NCBI GenBank assembly: GCA_029858305.1
Contig: JAOUFI010000004.1
Span: 23,862-87,861 of the forward strand
Length of the DNA: 64,000 nucleotides
DNA from: Candidatus Thorarchaeota archaeon
GTDB taxonomy: Archaea > Asgardarchaeota > Thorarchaeia > Thorarchaeales > Thorarchaeaceae
Direction: 5' to 3'
Part shown: positions 52,237 to 60,168 of the stretch, piece after piece
How positions within the stretch are numbered: the first letter of the stretch is position 1
Layout of the letters: each line of letters starts with the position of its first letter
Made by a program: the position numbers and the translations under genes
Notes under the pieces: generated by a model
Databases searched by the model: none
What the model saw: the letters and a program-made list of their open reading frames with translations, nothing else
Told to the model about the DNA's origin: nothing

Positions 52237-52788
52237 CTATCGCTTGTTCTTCAACCAAGCTAATGCATTTGTAGCCTCCTCCTCGTCTTGGAAGAAACCT
52301 AGGTGACGGTAGACTTCGACGGCGAACTCAGCAAATGCTTGCCCTCGGGCAGTTATTATATTACCCTCTACGACAACATCTTCATCCGTAATCATACTTC
52401 CTTCAAATACTCGCTCGGCTTCTTCAGAGGCATAGCCATGCGCGATTCGCAAGCCCTTTAGGAGTCCAGCATGAGCCAAGAAACCAGGTCCACCGCAGAT
52501 AGCTGCAATTGGTTTACCATTTTGTTGGATTCTCTTCAGTAGTTTGTGGAGTTCGATACGGTCTTTATAGGGTTCAGGTTCGCCACCTGGAATGATGAGA
52601 AGGTCAACGTCATTAGGATCAACGTCATCTATTGACTTGTCTGCAACTACTTTCAATTGCCCCTCGCTTTGCAGAACACCCCTTTCAAAGGAGAATGTGA
52701 TGATCTCAGTCTTCTCCCTAAGAAATAGGAGGAGAGGTGTAATCTCGAAGTCAGCAAATCTATTATATAGAAAAACGTATGTTCGCAT
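52237..52788 (-). CDS. DJ-1/PfpI-family protein
   Basis: A 183-residue protein of the DJ-1/PfpI superfamily. The nucleophile elbow AAICGGPGFLAHAGL with its Cys near residue 98 and the DLLIIPGGEPEPY strand with a conserved acidic residue are visible; GNIITARGQAFAEFA closes the domain. Members act as glyoxalases, deglycase-like or chaperone-like proteins and amidotransferase-like regulators, so the reaction is open. It converges with the aminotransferase (34 nt apart), and its start faces the PRC-barrel gene. Confidence 0.88.
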   Translation of the reverse strand: MRTYVFLYNRFADFEITPLLLFLREKTEIITFSFERGVLQSEGQLKVVADKSIDDVDPNDVDLLIIPGGEPEPYKDRIELHKLLKRIQQNGKPIAAICGGPGFLAHAGLLKGLRIAHGYASEEAERVFEGSMITDEDVVVEGNIITARGQAFAEFAVEVYRHLGFFQDEEEATNALAWLKNKR

Positions 52789-52990
52789 CTGTTATCTTGA
52801 CCAGACGAATCAAATGTGTAAATAAGAAGAACCTTGAGAGCAACATTGAATCAAGATTTTCAATCATACTCATTTAGTATAGATAGTTCCTATGAAAGAA
52901 AAGGTAGAATTCACCACCCAGCTTTCATTTCGTGTCCTTATAGAAGAGCTTAATTCAGTGATTTAGAACAAATTTTAGAGGTTTATATCA

Positions 52991-53650
52991 ATGAAAGTCG
53001 AGCAGTCAATTTGTTGTAATGATTTAATGAAATTGGATGTTCTTGATTCATCAGGTCGAAAAATAGGCAAAATAGGTGATCTTACCTTCAAGTTTGATGG
53101 AGAATTAAAACTCTCAAAGTTCATACTTGCTGGTCCAAAATGGGAAGAACTACTCGAGTCCCTAAGTATCAGAAAGGATAGAGATCCTGTTTTTGATGGC
53201 TCCAAAATAAAGAGGATTGGAGAATCTGTACATCTTGACACCTCTGTCAATCAGCTCAAGACAACATTAGATAAGGACGCAATTCCGAAAGGGGACATTA
53301 GATACTCGGTTCTTGAAAGGATGGAAATCATCGATAATCACGGAAAGAAAGTGGGATATGCCATCGATATTGATTTTGATGTTTCAGGAGCTGTGTCAAT
53401 GATTGTCGGTGGAAGTTTCATCGAAGAGAAGCTTGAGGCGTTTGGACTGAAAGCAGATGTAGATATTATTGTACCTGGAAACGTCATCTCTTCCATTACG
53501 GATAAGATTCATCTCAGAGTTACCAAGGGCGAACTTGAAACAACTATGGTTGAAGCCATCAAACCAGAAAGTGTCAAAAAGACCCAAGAAAAAAGACAAG
53601 TGTCACAGCAAGTGACCAAGGTAAGACTATTTACACAGCGGCCAATGTAA
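52991..53650 (+). CDS. Double PRC-barrel-like protein
   Basis: A 219-residue protein with two repeats that resemble the PRC-barrel fold: LMKLDVLDSSGRKIGKIGDL and MEIIDNHGKKVGYAIDI each begin a small beta barrel. Each barrel is followed by a helix and a hydrophobic strand (EVHLDTSV, KIHLRVTKG). PRC barrels occur in photosynthetic reaction centres, RimM and many archaeal small proteins, often in RNA or metabolic regulation. The charged tail ends TQRPM. GAGGT 8 nt before ATG 52991 supports the start. Function is unknown. Confidence 0.75.
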   Translation: MKVEQSICCNDLMKLDVLDSSGRKIGKIGDLTFKFDGELKLSKFILAGPKWEELLESLSIRKDRDPVFDGSKIKRIGESVHLDTSVNQLKTTLDKDAIPKGDIRYSVLERMEIIDNHGKKVGYAIDIDFDVSGAVSMIVGGSFIEEKLEAFGLKADVDIIVPGNVISSITDKIHLRVTKGELETTMVEAIKPESVKKTQEKRQVSQQVTKVRLFTQRPM

Positions 53651-53676
53651 TTGTAAACACTGATAGGTTTAGAGAT

Positions 53677-53747
53677 AGTTTCCCTATCCAATCACTGTTC
53701 AGATGTAGAAAGATATCTGATAGTCACTAATCTATGATAGGGAAACT
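53677..53747. terminator. 12-bp perfect stem with inner hairpin, convergent spacer
   Basis: AGTTTCCCTATC (53677-53688) pairs perfectly with GATAGGGAAACT (53736-53747). Within the 47-nt loop, TCAGAT (53699-53704) pairs with ATCTGA (53715-53720). The element fills the gap between the convergent PRC-barrel and CPBP genes: a bidirectional terminator, or a small structured RNA. Confidence 0.45.
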
Positions 53748-53771
53748 TCTTCATATCGTTCTGAGGTTTAG

Positions 53772-54794
53772 CTATTCCTCTTCCTCGGATTCAAGTTTTT
53801 CTCCTGAATTATGCTCTTCGAAGGATGGAGCAGTCACCTTTTCTGAGTCCCTTAATTCTTGGAACTGTGCTGGTACAATTGTTGGCAGTTCCTTTCTCGT
53901 AAGGTTCTTTCCATCCCTGATGAATGCAATGAAGACAATAATGTAAGCTATTGCACAAAATATGATTAGACCGATTGATACATTGCCCCAAGAGGTGTAG
54001 CTTGTTATTGCGAAGGTTCCAATCGTATTGAAAGTAGCATGGAAAAGTGCAGGGATTAGAACACTGTCAGTATTATTGAAGATCCAAGTGTAAATGAATG
54101 CAAGGGCGATGTAAAATGCTAAGAAGAACCATATATCAGAGCCAAATGCGCCACTCCAAGTAAAGGCGAGATATAACGGAAGATGCCATATCCAACCCAT
54201 TAGAGCCTTTATCAGAGTTGCAGGAATCACAGGCATCTGCTGTTGCAATCTCAGTTGAGCAAAGCCTGTCCAACCTACTTCTTCTTGGCCTCCCGATGGG
54301 ACAAGTTCCCCAAAAAATACCATCAGGATTGCTAGAACTGAAACTCTCTCAAAGTCTGAAACAAATGTACCTCCAAGAAACCAGACATTCAGATAGAAGG
54401 TTCCGTACTTGATGAGAGTTGGCACGCCAAAAGCAATAATGTACCATGGAAGTGCTACTCGCCAGTTAAAGACCTTCTTCAGTAGTCCTCTTGTACCAGC
54501 TTTTCCATAATTCACTCTATAAACAATGAAAGCCGAGAGGAGGGGGCCCCATACTGCTCCGATGGCAAGAAAGGGATAGAATATCATGAAGTAATATCCC
54601 TCGGCGACTAACTCGACGAAGTTCCGTTCCTGCCCAAAAGAAGCGAATACGAAGTCCATTACCAGCCATCCTCCCCAAGTAATCAGGAAGGCGATAATGT
54701 AGAATATCAGGATGTCAAACTTCTTGAATAGGATTCTCATCTGTGATGGCGTTTCGGAGGTCATGTGTAACATGTTGTCACGACGATTAGGCAT
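53772..54794 (-). CDS. CPBP-family membrane protease-like protein
   Basis: A 340-residue membrane protein with about eight helices, related to the CAAX-protease/bacteriocin-processing (CPBP) family. The glutamate pair appears in GGQEEVGWTGFAQ. The family motif is EExxxR, and here the Arg position is Thr. Later motifs WIWHLPLYLAF and PALFHATFNT supply the His and His/Asn residues. Activity is therefore likely but not certain. The tail is acidic (EKLESEEEE). It starts 57 nt after the longin-like gene on the same strand and may close that operon. Confidence 0.8.
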   Translation of the reverse strand: MPNRRDNMLHMTSETPSQMRILFKKFDILIFYIIAFLITWGGWLVMDFVFASFGQERNFVELVAEGYYFMIFYPFLAIGAVWGPLLSAFIVYRVNYGKAGTRGLLKKVFNWRVALPWYIIAFGVPTLIKYGTFYLNVWFLGGTFVSDFERVSVLAILMVFFGELVPSGGQEEVGWTGFAQLRLQQQMPVIPATLIKALMGWIWHLPLYLAFTWSGAFGSDIWFFLAFYIALAFIYTWIFNNTDSVLIPALFHATFNTIGTFAITSYTSWGNVSIGLIIFCAIAYIIVFIAFIRDGKNLTRKELPTIVPAQFQELRDSEKVTAPSFEEHNSGEKLESEEEE

Positions 54795-54851
54795 ATTAAC
54801 CTTCGGAGGAATGCAACAATAAACACCCAGCTATTACAAAGCCATGAGTAA

Positions 54852-56123
54852 TCATTGTGGGCCAATTTGGTAACTTTTCATTTTAAGAAATAATTTCTCA
54901 ACAGCACGTTTGCCACATATTGTTGATAGATGTTCACTCAATTCTTGAATGAATACCTCTAATGCGTTGGCTAGTTCATCCAAATCATCAGTTGTCATGT
55001 TCGCGTCGAATATAGAATGAACACGCATCTTGGCTGTCAACATAATTCTATATATACGTGGATGGCGGTTGCCCCACATCTTTCGAATTGTTTCAAAAAT
55101 CTCTCTCATTTTCTTTGTACCGATAATCGAGGCCCCTTCAGAAACAAGAAATGAGAGAATTGATTCACTGAGTAGGATTCGATGTTGCTCTAATGAGATT
55201 CTTTGTAGAAAACCTCTGTTGATCAGAATGCCCAATTCATCCAAAAGAACCTCTAGGTCTTGACTGTCTACATATTCTGTTAATTGAGATAGAGAGGTGC
55301 GGCCATCAAAACGCGCTGTCACATTAAGAGTCACATTTGACAATCTCAACGGATTATCTTTTTGGAATAAGATGGTAGATGACCTCTCAGAAAGCGTAAG
55401 AATTTCATCATCAGGAGGGATATATTTCAGAAACGCAGCCTTGTTCCAGTATGCTTTAGAAACAAGGTCGATTGCGTGTTCTAAACTAAGATCTTGGAAT
55501 CCTGCTATTTCCTTGATCGTTTGCTTTTCTTCAAATCCTAGCAGAATCTTTGACACTGCAAAAGCTGTACTTGGGAGATCAAAAGCGAAGAGTGAGCGTC
55601 TCCACTCAGGATTTTTTATTACCAAAGTCCTACCGGTTATTTGATCATTCACGAAAATCCTTCTAACATATTCATCAAAATCGTGTAAGGCACTTCCTTC
55701 AATACCATCCGAGTCCTTTAGGACTGTAAAATAATCTTCAAACTCATGAACAACTCTCCTTAGTCTACGACGACCATCAGCGGTTTCTCTTGATACTACA
55801 AGAACTCCGATAGCCCATGCTCCATGCTCTACTAGAAGCATTAATTCTGAGCCATACTCTGTCTTCCATTGCGTTTGTAGCTCACCCATCATAACAGCCA
55901 TAAAACTCGTCATGGCTGAAATGAAACCCGATATTATTTGGGGATCCAAATTACTTTTGCTGAATTCATGAGAGTATGGAGCTAAACCACTGTTCTTGTT
56001 CAAAATCATTACTAGTTTCTCATTAGCAACATTAGGATCACAAGAGATGTCTACGCTCAGTTCGTTGAGAGAATCTTTCGAAATTCTCGATAGATTCTCA
56101 ATGAGGTCATCAGCCAATCTCAT
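54852..56123 (-). CDS. Longin/roadblock-like domain protein
   Basis: A 423-residue protein. Residues about 35-150 read like a longin/roadblock-type sensor fold: NSGLAPYSHEF, GFISAMTSFMAVMMGE, LMLLVEHGAWAIGVLVV, RRLRRVVHEFEDYF. Such domains are numerous in Asgard archaea and work with small GTPases or two-component-like complexes. The remaining 270 residues contain two helical wHTH-like stretches (LEHAIDLVSKAYWNKAAFL and LEVLLDELGILINRGFL) and no catalytic motif. It overlaps the double-GNAT gene by about 14 nt. A TTG six nt downstream of ATG 56123 has GGAAGG as ribosome site and may be the true start. Domain call is by pattern, not by search. Confidence 0.6.
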   Translation of the reverse strand: MRLADDLIENLSRISKDSLNELSVDISCDPNVANEKLVMILNKNSGLAPYSHEFSKSNLDPQIISGFISAMTSFMAVMMGELQTQWKTEYGSELMLLVEHGAWAIGVLVVSRETADGRRRLRRVVHEFEDYFTVLKDSDGIEGSALHDFDEYVRRIFVNDQITGRTLVIKNPEWRRSLFAFDLPSTAFAVSKILLGFEEKQTIKEIAGFQDLSLEHAIDLVSKAYWNKAAFLKYIPPDDEILTLSERSSTILFQKDNPLRLSNVTLNVTARFDGRTSLSQLTEYVDSQDLEVLLDELGILINRGFLQRISLEQHRILLSESILSFLVSEGASIIGTKKMREIFETIRKMWGNRHPRIYRIMLTAKMRVHSIFDANMTTDDLDELANALEVFIQELSEHLSTICGKRAVEKLFLKMKSYQIGPQ

Positions 56124-57129
56124 CCCTTCCCTTTACTTGTTGTGCAGCAGTTTTTTTGTACCCTAGGAGTTTGTAACTCTCTTTGAAACCACACTTTTCG
56201 TAAAGAGAAATTGCAGTTCTATTGGAACTTAGCACCACGAGTTCGGAGGATACATGTTGCTTTATGTATGCGCGCTTGAGAATTTCAGACACTATTGCGC
56301 AGCCATATCCTCTCCTTTGAAATTGCGGCAAGACCCCCATCCCCTTAATCTGGAGGATTTTTTCTTTGTTCATTGATTCAATCGAAAATCCCAAACAGCA
56401 TCCTATGGGCTCAGAGAAGTATGTACCAATGACCAACAGACTCGAATCAAAAATACGGTGCTTAATGATGGAGTCAAGAATTTCTGCATTAACAGCCTCA
56501 TAGCCAGGAGACTCTTTGAATATCGTATTCTGAAGCTGTGCCCATGTTGTTAATTCCTCCTTGACATTGAGTGCTCGTACTGTCAATCCTATTGGGTGGG
56601 GGAATACTGGTGCTGGATTCCTTAGCTCAATCTGCATCTTCACCCATGTATAATCGAGCTTGAAGCCATGTTTTTCTACAAAGGAGGCAGCATATGAACG
56701 AAAGCTTGGAACTCTGCAAACAAATTCAGATGCACCTCGCTTCAGTCCGATCTGTACTAGATGATTCAATACCTCGGAGCCAATACCTTGACATCTGTAA
56801 TGGGGATGGACTTGAATCATCAATCTTGAAGTAAGTGAGGAGTTATCTTCAGTAAAAATCGTCCCTGATGCTATCAAATCTCCCGCATTATTCCGAACTA
56901 GTACGAAGTCCTCAGACAAATCAGCATTGGAAAATGAGAAAGAGGATTGGAAGTACCCTGTAGGGAGTTCACTATGCTCAGGATTGTCAAAAGAATCTAC
57001 AGCATTTTGTAGCTTTGCGTAATCTTTCAATAATGCCTCATCCCCAGACATGGGCGTAATAGTTTCAACCTTACACATTGATTCAGCCCACCGTCTGTAC
57101 TCCTTCAACGGAACGATTAGAATAGGCAT
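56110..57129 (-). CDS. Tandem GNAT acetyltransferase (MshD-like layout)
   Basis: A 339-residue protein with two GNAT domains. The first carries MIQVHPHYRCQGIGSEVLNHL and ends ASFVEKHGFK. The second carries MGVLPQFQRRGYGCAIVSEILK and ends ISLYEKCGFKESY. The layout is like mycothiol synthase and similar two-domain acetyltransferases, but the acceptor is not known. The track start overlaps the CARF-like gene by 47 nt; ATG 57078 (MCKVETITP) would remove the overlap. Its stop overlaps the longin-like gene start. The tight packing suggests one transcript with its neighbours. Confidence 0.8.
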   Translation of the reverse strand: MPILIVPLKEYRRWAESMCKVETITPMSGDEALLKDYAKLQNAVDSFDNPEHSELPTGYFQSSFSFSNADLSEDFVLVRNNAGDLIASGTIFTEDNSSLTSRLMIQVHPHYRCQGIGSEVLNHLVQIGLKRGASEFVCRVPSFRSYAASFVEKHGFKLDYTWVKMQIELRNPAPVFPHPIGLTVRALNVKEELTTWAQLQNTIFKESPGYEAVNAEILDSIIKHRIFDSSLLVIGTYFSEPIGCCLGFSIESMNKEKILQIKGMGVLPQFQRRGYGCAIVSEILKRAYIKQHVSSELVVLSSNRTAISLYEKCGFKESYKLLGYKKTAAQQVKGRDEIG

Positions 57130-57817
57130 CCCATACTCGTCGCTTTCTAAGTTGCTTGTGATGAAGTATGACAGAGCCTAATTCTGTTATCTGAACTTTC
57201 TTTATTCTGGCAACACGGTCTCTTTCCACAAAACCTGCGAGCTCTAAATCACGAATGTGCCGCGATATACCAGATTGTCTGATTCCTGTATTTCGTGAAA
57301 TCTCTTTCTGAGCAACTGGAAAGCCAGAATTCTCAAGATAGTCAAGAATCTCTCGCTTCTTAAGCGTAAGATTGACCAACTCAGATGGCCACACTTCAGA
57401 TATATGCAGTGTTTCCATCTCAGTTGCACACAGAATCGAGGCTTTTGCTATTGCCGCGGCGACACAGGCTGCCAGAATGATGGTGCTATGCTCAGATGTT
57501 ATGCTAAACTCAATTTGATAATCATCGAGTTTACGGTGGTTTAAAGCAGACAAAATTGATGAAAGGGTGTTATAGAAATCATGGGACAAAACGCATACTG
57601 ATTCAACGGTGATTCCAAAGCTCGAGAAATATTCAATTGCTTTACCAGCAAGCTCAGTTTTTTCCTGAGGATAGACAATAATCAGCTCATCAATACTTCG
57701 CCGGATTGCCAACTGTTCTAGGGTTTTTTGTGTTCCAAGAAATGCTACATGGATTTTTTGCTTCGTCAAATCTCTCAAACTCCAGGTGTACATAGTTATC
57801 TCATTGTTCTCCGTCAT
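57083..57817 (-). CDS. CARF-like ligand sensor with winged-helix domain
   Basis: A 244-residue regulator. Residues about 20-140 look like a CARF/HFX_2341-type Rossmann domain: KIHVAFLGTQKTLEQLA, IDELIIVYPQEKTELAGKAIEYF, DYQIEFSITSEHSTIILAACVAAAIAKA. The ligand loop that usually reads TGGT is ITSEHS here. A wHTH follows: KKREILDYLENSGFPVAQKEISRNTGIRQSGISRHIRDLELAGFVER. CARF domains bind cyclic oligoadenylates or other nucleotide signals. No CRISPR array, cas gene or cyclase is in the window. It heads a possible operon with GNAT, longin-like and CPBP genes. Calls rest on pattern recognition. Confidence 0.65.
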   Translation of the reverse strand: MTENNEITMYTWSLRDLTKQKIHVAFLGTQKTLEQLAIRRSIDELIIVYPQEKTELAGKAIEYFSSFGITVESVCVLSHDFYNTLSSILSALNHRKLDDYQIEFSITSEHSTIILAACVAAAIAKASILCATEMETLHISEVWPSELVNLTLKKREILDYLENSGFPVAQKEISRNTGIRQSGISRHIRDLELAGFVERDRVARIKKVQITELGSVILHHKQLRKRRVWDAYSNRSVEGVQTVG

Positions 57818-57900
57818 ACAAGATCGTTTTCACTTTCTTTGATCTGACGGATGCCAAAGAGTACCAAGGCATCTAATATGGAGTTTTGATTTCTCCACAT
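57814..57900 (-). CDS. Possible 28-residue leader peptide before CARF-like gene
   Basis: ATG 57900 to TGA 57814 encodes MWRNQNSILDALVLFGI followed by a polar end. Its stop overlaps the CARF-like ATG as ATGA. The purine-rich GGGGGGAG run about 10 nt upstream could serve as ribosome site. The frame stays open about 100 nt further up (RFIRGVPVAKNIRGGGRPVG) but without a standard start. No family is recognised; it may be a leader peptide or chance. Confidence 0.25.
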   Translation of the reverse strand: MWRNQNSILDALVLFGIRQIKESENDLV

Positions 57901-57989
57901 TCCTACTGGTCTCCCCCCTCCCCGGATGTTTTTCGCTACAGGAACTCCTCGAATAAATCGGTCCCTGGTCCCCAGATATATCGCGTATT

Positions 57990-58003
57990 CTTACTATATA
58001 AGC
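57990..58003 (-). promoter_or_regulatory. TATA-like element upstream of the CARF-like gene
   Basis: The minus strand reads GCTTATATAGTAA. A start near 57970 would give a leader of about 150 nt that includes the possible 28-codon ORF. Confidence 0.4.
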
Positions 58004-58047
58004 ACTTGATGATGCCCTAGAACTGCATATTTACAAGGCAAAAGACG

Positions 58048-58075
58048 AGTTTCAATAACCAGCTACCTTGAAACT
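58048..58075. terminator. Hairpin in the spacer after the two-HTH regulator
   Basis: AGTTTCAA-taaccagctacc-TTGAAACT: perfect 8-bp arms, about 55 nt downstream of the stop of the minus-strand two-HTH gene and upstream of the CARF-like promoter. It is either a terminator or an operator. Only one copy exists. Confidence 0.4.
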
Positions 58076-58127
58076 AGTAGCATCTATTGACGATTTTCAT
58101 AATATCAAATAATGCTGCTACCAGAAT

Positions 58128-59798
58128 TCAATATTGCTGACGTACACGTGATATGGCACGTGAAGAGTGGGGTGCTTCAACAGCAAGATTCTCACATTCT
58201 TCACCCACTCGACCAAGCCAAGTAGCGATTTCGTCTTTTGGAGATTGCCAACATTGACTTTCAACATCCCAGAGGCTGAATGGAAACTGCCATTGGCCCC
58301 AGATCCCACTACTGAGAGGTGATACGATAACAGCCCATTTGAGAGAACGAAGGGTGTCCATCAATTGTGTGGAACCTCCTGCAGGAAGATCAGTCATCAT
58401 GAGTAGTTTTCGATTCTCTTCATAACGTAGAAAAGCGTGCGGCAGTTCTCTTGCCCAGGTATCAAGAATAGAAGCAGTGTCTCTATCATTTGCCCGTATT
58501 GCAACACGCTCTACAAGACCAAGATTTTGAACATTCCAAACGCGACGAATCAAATCCTCTGACCTAAGCTTCTTGATGCGAGACGAGAGTTTAGCCTGTC
58601 CAATTGCAAGCCTTTTTCTCAATGCTCTTGAAGATGTGATTCTGTTGTTCACAAGGGCAAGAATTTCCATATCTATAGAATCAAGATACGCATCAGTAGT
58701 CTTTGCAGGCAGGTCGATGCGCTCGACAACGTGATGCAATGATTCTTCTGTAATTTTGTGACCCCAGCCTCTCATCGCTATCCAAGGAATCTCCCACCTT
58801 CTTTTTTCCGTGTTGTAATGATAGAACGAGTTTGATATGCCAACCGAATAAGTTTCCGCAATATCGACAGCTATGCCGTTGTTATTGAGCATCGATGACA
58901 TCTGATCAAGGGATTGGATATTTCCCGTGCAATCTGGGATAGCAAGACGTGCAATTGTCTGCCAAGGACCATTGAGAACTGAACGAACATCATACACGAA
59001 TGGACATCCTTCAAGGATTCTTGAAGGTTCGCTCCGAGAGGGACCAGCGAGCATAACATGAAATGTGCGTATTCCGATTCTTGAAAAGGGAGTAGTTGTG
59101 ACACTCCTCAGTATATACTTCCGTTTGAGTCGATTGATTCGTGTACATACCCAAGATTCGCTTAACCCAGTAGTTTTAGCCACTTGGCGATAGGAGGCGG
59201 TTTCATTTTTCAATAGAACATCGATAATCTTCAGGTCTGCGTTACCGAGCTCAACAACAATGTTCTGAGCCCTTAGAGTTAAGTAATCAACATACTCATT
59301 GAAATCTAGCGATATACCATAACGAGCCATGCTCGCAAATTCATGCACCAGAGAGTCCAATTCAGACTGACCGCCTAAGGCAATAATCCACTCCATCATC
59401 TTGTATGATGTGTAGAGAAGGTTTACGCGTACTCTTTCTGTAGGGATTTTCTGCCACTCTATTATCCAGCTGGTTCTCTCTTCTTTCTTTAGCATCTGTC
59501 TTGCAAACTCAAACGCCATATCGCGTGACGCTTCGAAGCAGAGCTCAGGAGGCATAGAATGGAAGAAACACTCTCTAAAAATCACTCCTCTGAGTGGAAT
59601 CACTTCTGACACAACTTCAGGGTGGAGTTGAAGTTCATCTTTAGTAGAAGAATAGTGACCACCTATTCGTGAAATATCATGGCCATCGATGACTTTGACT
59701 GATTTGGGTACAGGAGGTGCCTGAAGCCCAAAACGCTGCGTTATTATTCTCGAACATTCGCTCCATAAAGCTGAAGTCTGAGATTTAATGTCAGTCAT
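58128..59798 (-). CDS. Large regulator with two AsnC/Lrp-like HTH units
   Basis: A 556-residue protein. Residues 1-170 are an unrecognised N-terminal domain (GVIFRECFFHSMPPELCFEAS, ARQMLKKEER). An Lrp/AsnC-type HTH follows (LKIIDVLLKNETASYRQVAKTTGLS...RINRLKRKYILR), then an alpha/beta region. A second HTH near residue 400 reads MEILALVNNRITSSRALRKRLAIG...RIKKLRSEDLIRR, with another alpha/beta region. The symmetric domain order suggests internal duplication of an HTH-plus-ligand unit in one chain. Target genes are unknown. ATG 59798 has GAGG 7 nt upstream and is preferred to TTG 59801. A TATA box lies at 59841-59849. Confidence 0.75.
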   Translation of the reverse strand: MTDIKSQTSALWSECSRIITQRFGLQAPPVPKSVKVIDGHDISRIGGHYSSTKDELQLHPEVVSEVIPLRGVIFRECFFHSMPPELCFEASRDMAFEFARQMLKKEERTSWIIEWQKIPTERVRVNLLYTSYKMMEWIIALGGQSELDSLVHEFASMARYGISLDFNEYVDYLTLRAQNIVVELGNADLKIIDVLLKNETASYRQVAKTTGLSESWVCTRINRLKRKYILRSVTTTPFSRIGIRTFHVMLAGPSRSEPSRILEGCPFVYDVRSVLNGPWQTIARLAIPDCTGNIQSLDQMSSMLNNNGIAVDIAETYSVGISNSFYHYNTEKRRWEIPWIAMRGWGHKITEESLHHVVERIDLPAKTTDAYLDSIDMEILALVNNRITSSRALRKRLAIGQAKLSSRIKKLRSEDLIRRVWNVQNLGLVERVAIRANDRDTASILDTWARELPHAFLRYEENRKLLMMTDLPAGGSTQLMDTLRSLKWAVIVSPLSSGIWGQWQFPFSLWDVESQCWQSPKDEIATWLGRVGEECENLAVEAPHSSRAISRVRQQY

Positions 59799-59840
59799 CA
59801 AGTATCCTCAATGTAATTTGGACTTAAGGACTTCTTGTTC

Positions 59841-59849
59841 AAATATATT
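59841..59849 (-). promoter_or_regulatory. TATA box of the two-HTH regulator
   Basis: AATATATTT on the minus strand. The predicted start site is near 59820, about 20 nt before ATG 59798. Confidence 0.5.
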
Positions 59850-60168
59850 GCCCCTAGGAGGACACTGGTCTGTGTTTTTAAAATGAGAGTTGCGTTCCAG
59901 AAAGCAATTGTCATTCTTGATGAGCAGTTATCTCGTTATGGTTTGAAAAGATGTACGTCCGATTATTTTTGATAACTATGTACGATCCTCCAGATAATCC
60001 TAATGAACCATGGTAAGGAATACCATAGCTTGTTCGAAGTCGTTTCTACATGACTGTGAATCGCGATGCGGAAGAATGAATAGGAGCATCTCCGGACATT
60101 CTTCTCCATCGCTATATTACATTGATGCTTTTTCACCAATTCAATTTGAATATGTTGACTTTAGTCAC
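59850..60168. other. Intergenic stretch without a recognisable gene
   Basis: Between the start of the two-HTH regulator and the stop of the radical SAM gene I see no convincing gene. The 70-codon plus-strand ORF at 60010-60222 runs into the radical SAM gene and shows no ribosome site or family pattern. The only structures seen are short weak repeats such as ATGGTA-aggaa-TACCAT. Confidence 0.5.

Noticed and set aside
58048-58075. CRISPR-repeat-like palindrome GTTTCAA...TTGAAAC near a CARF-like gene
   Set aside because: Only one copy exists, with no spacer-repeat pattern and no cas genes; treated as a terminator or operator.
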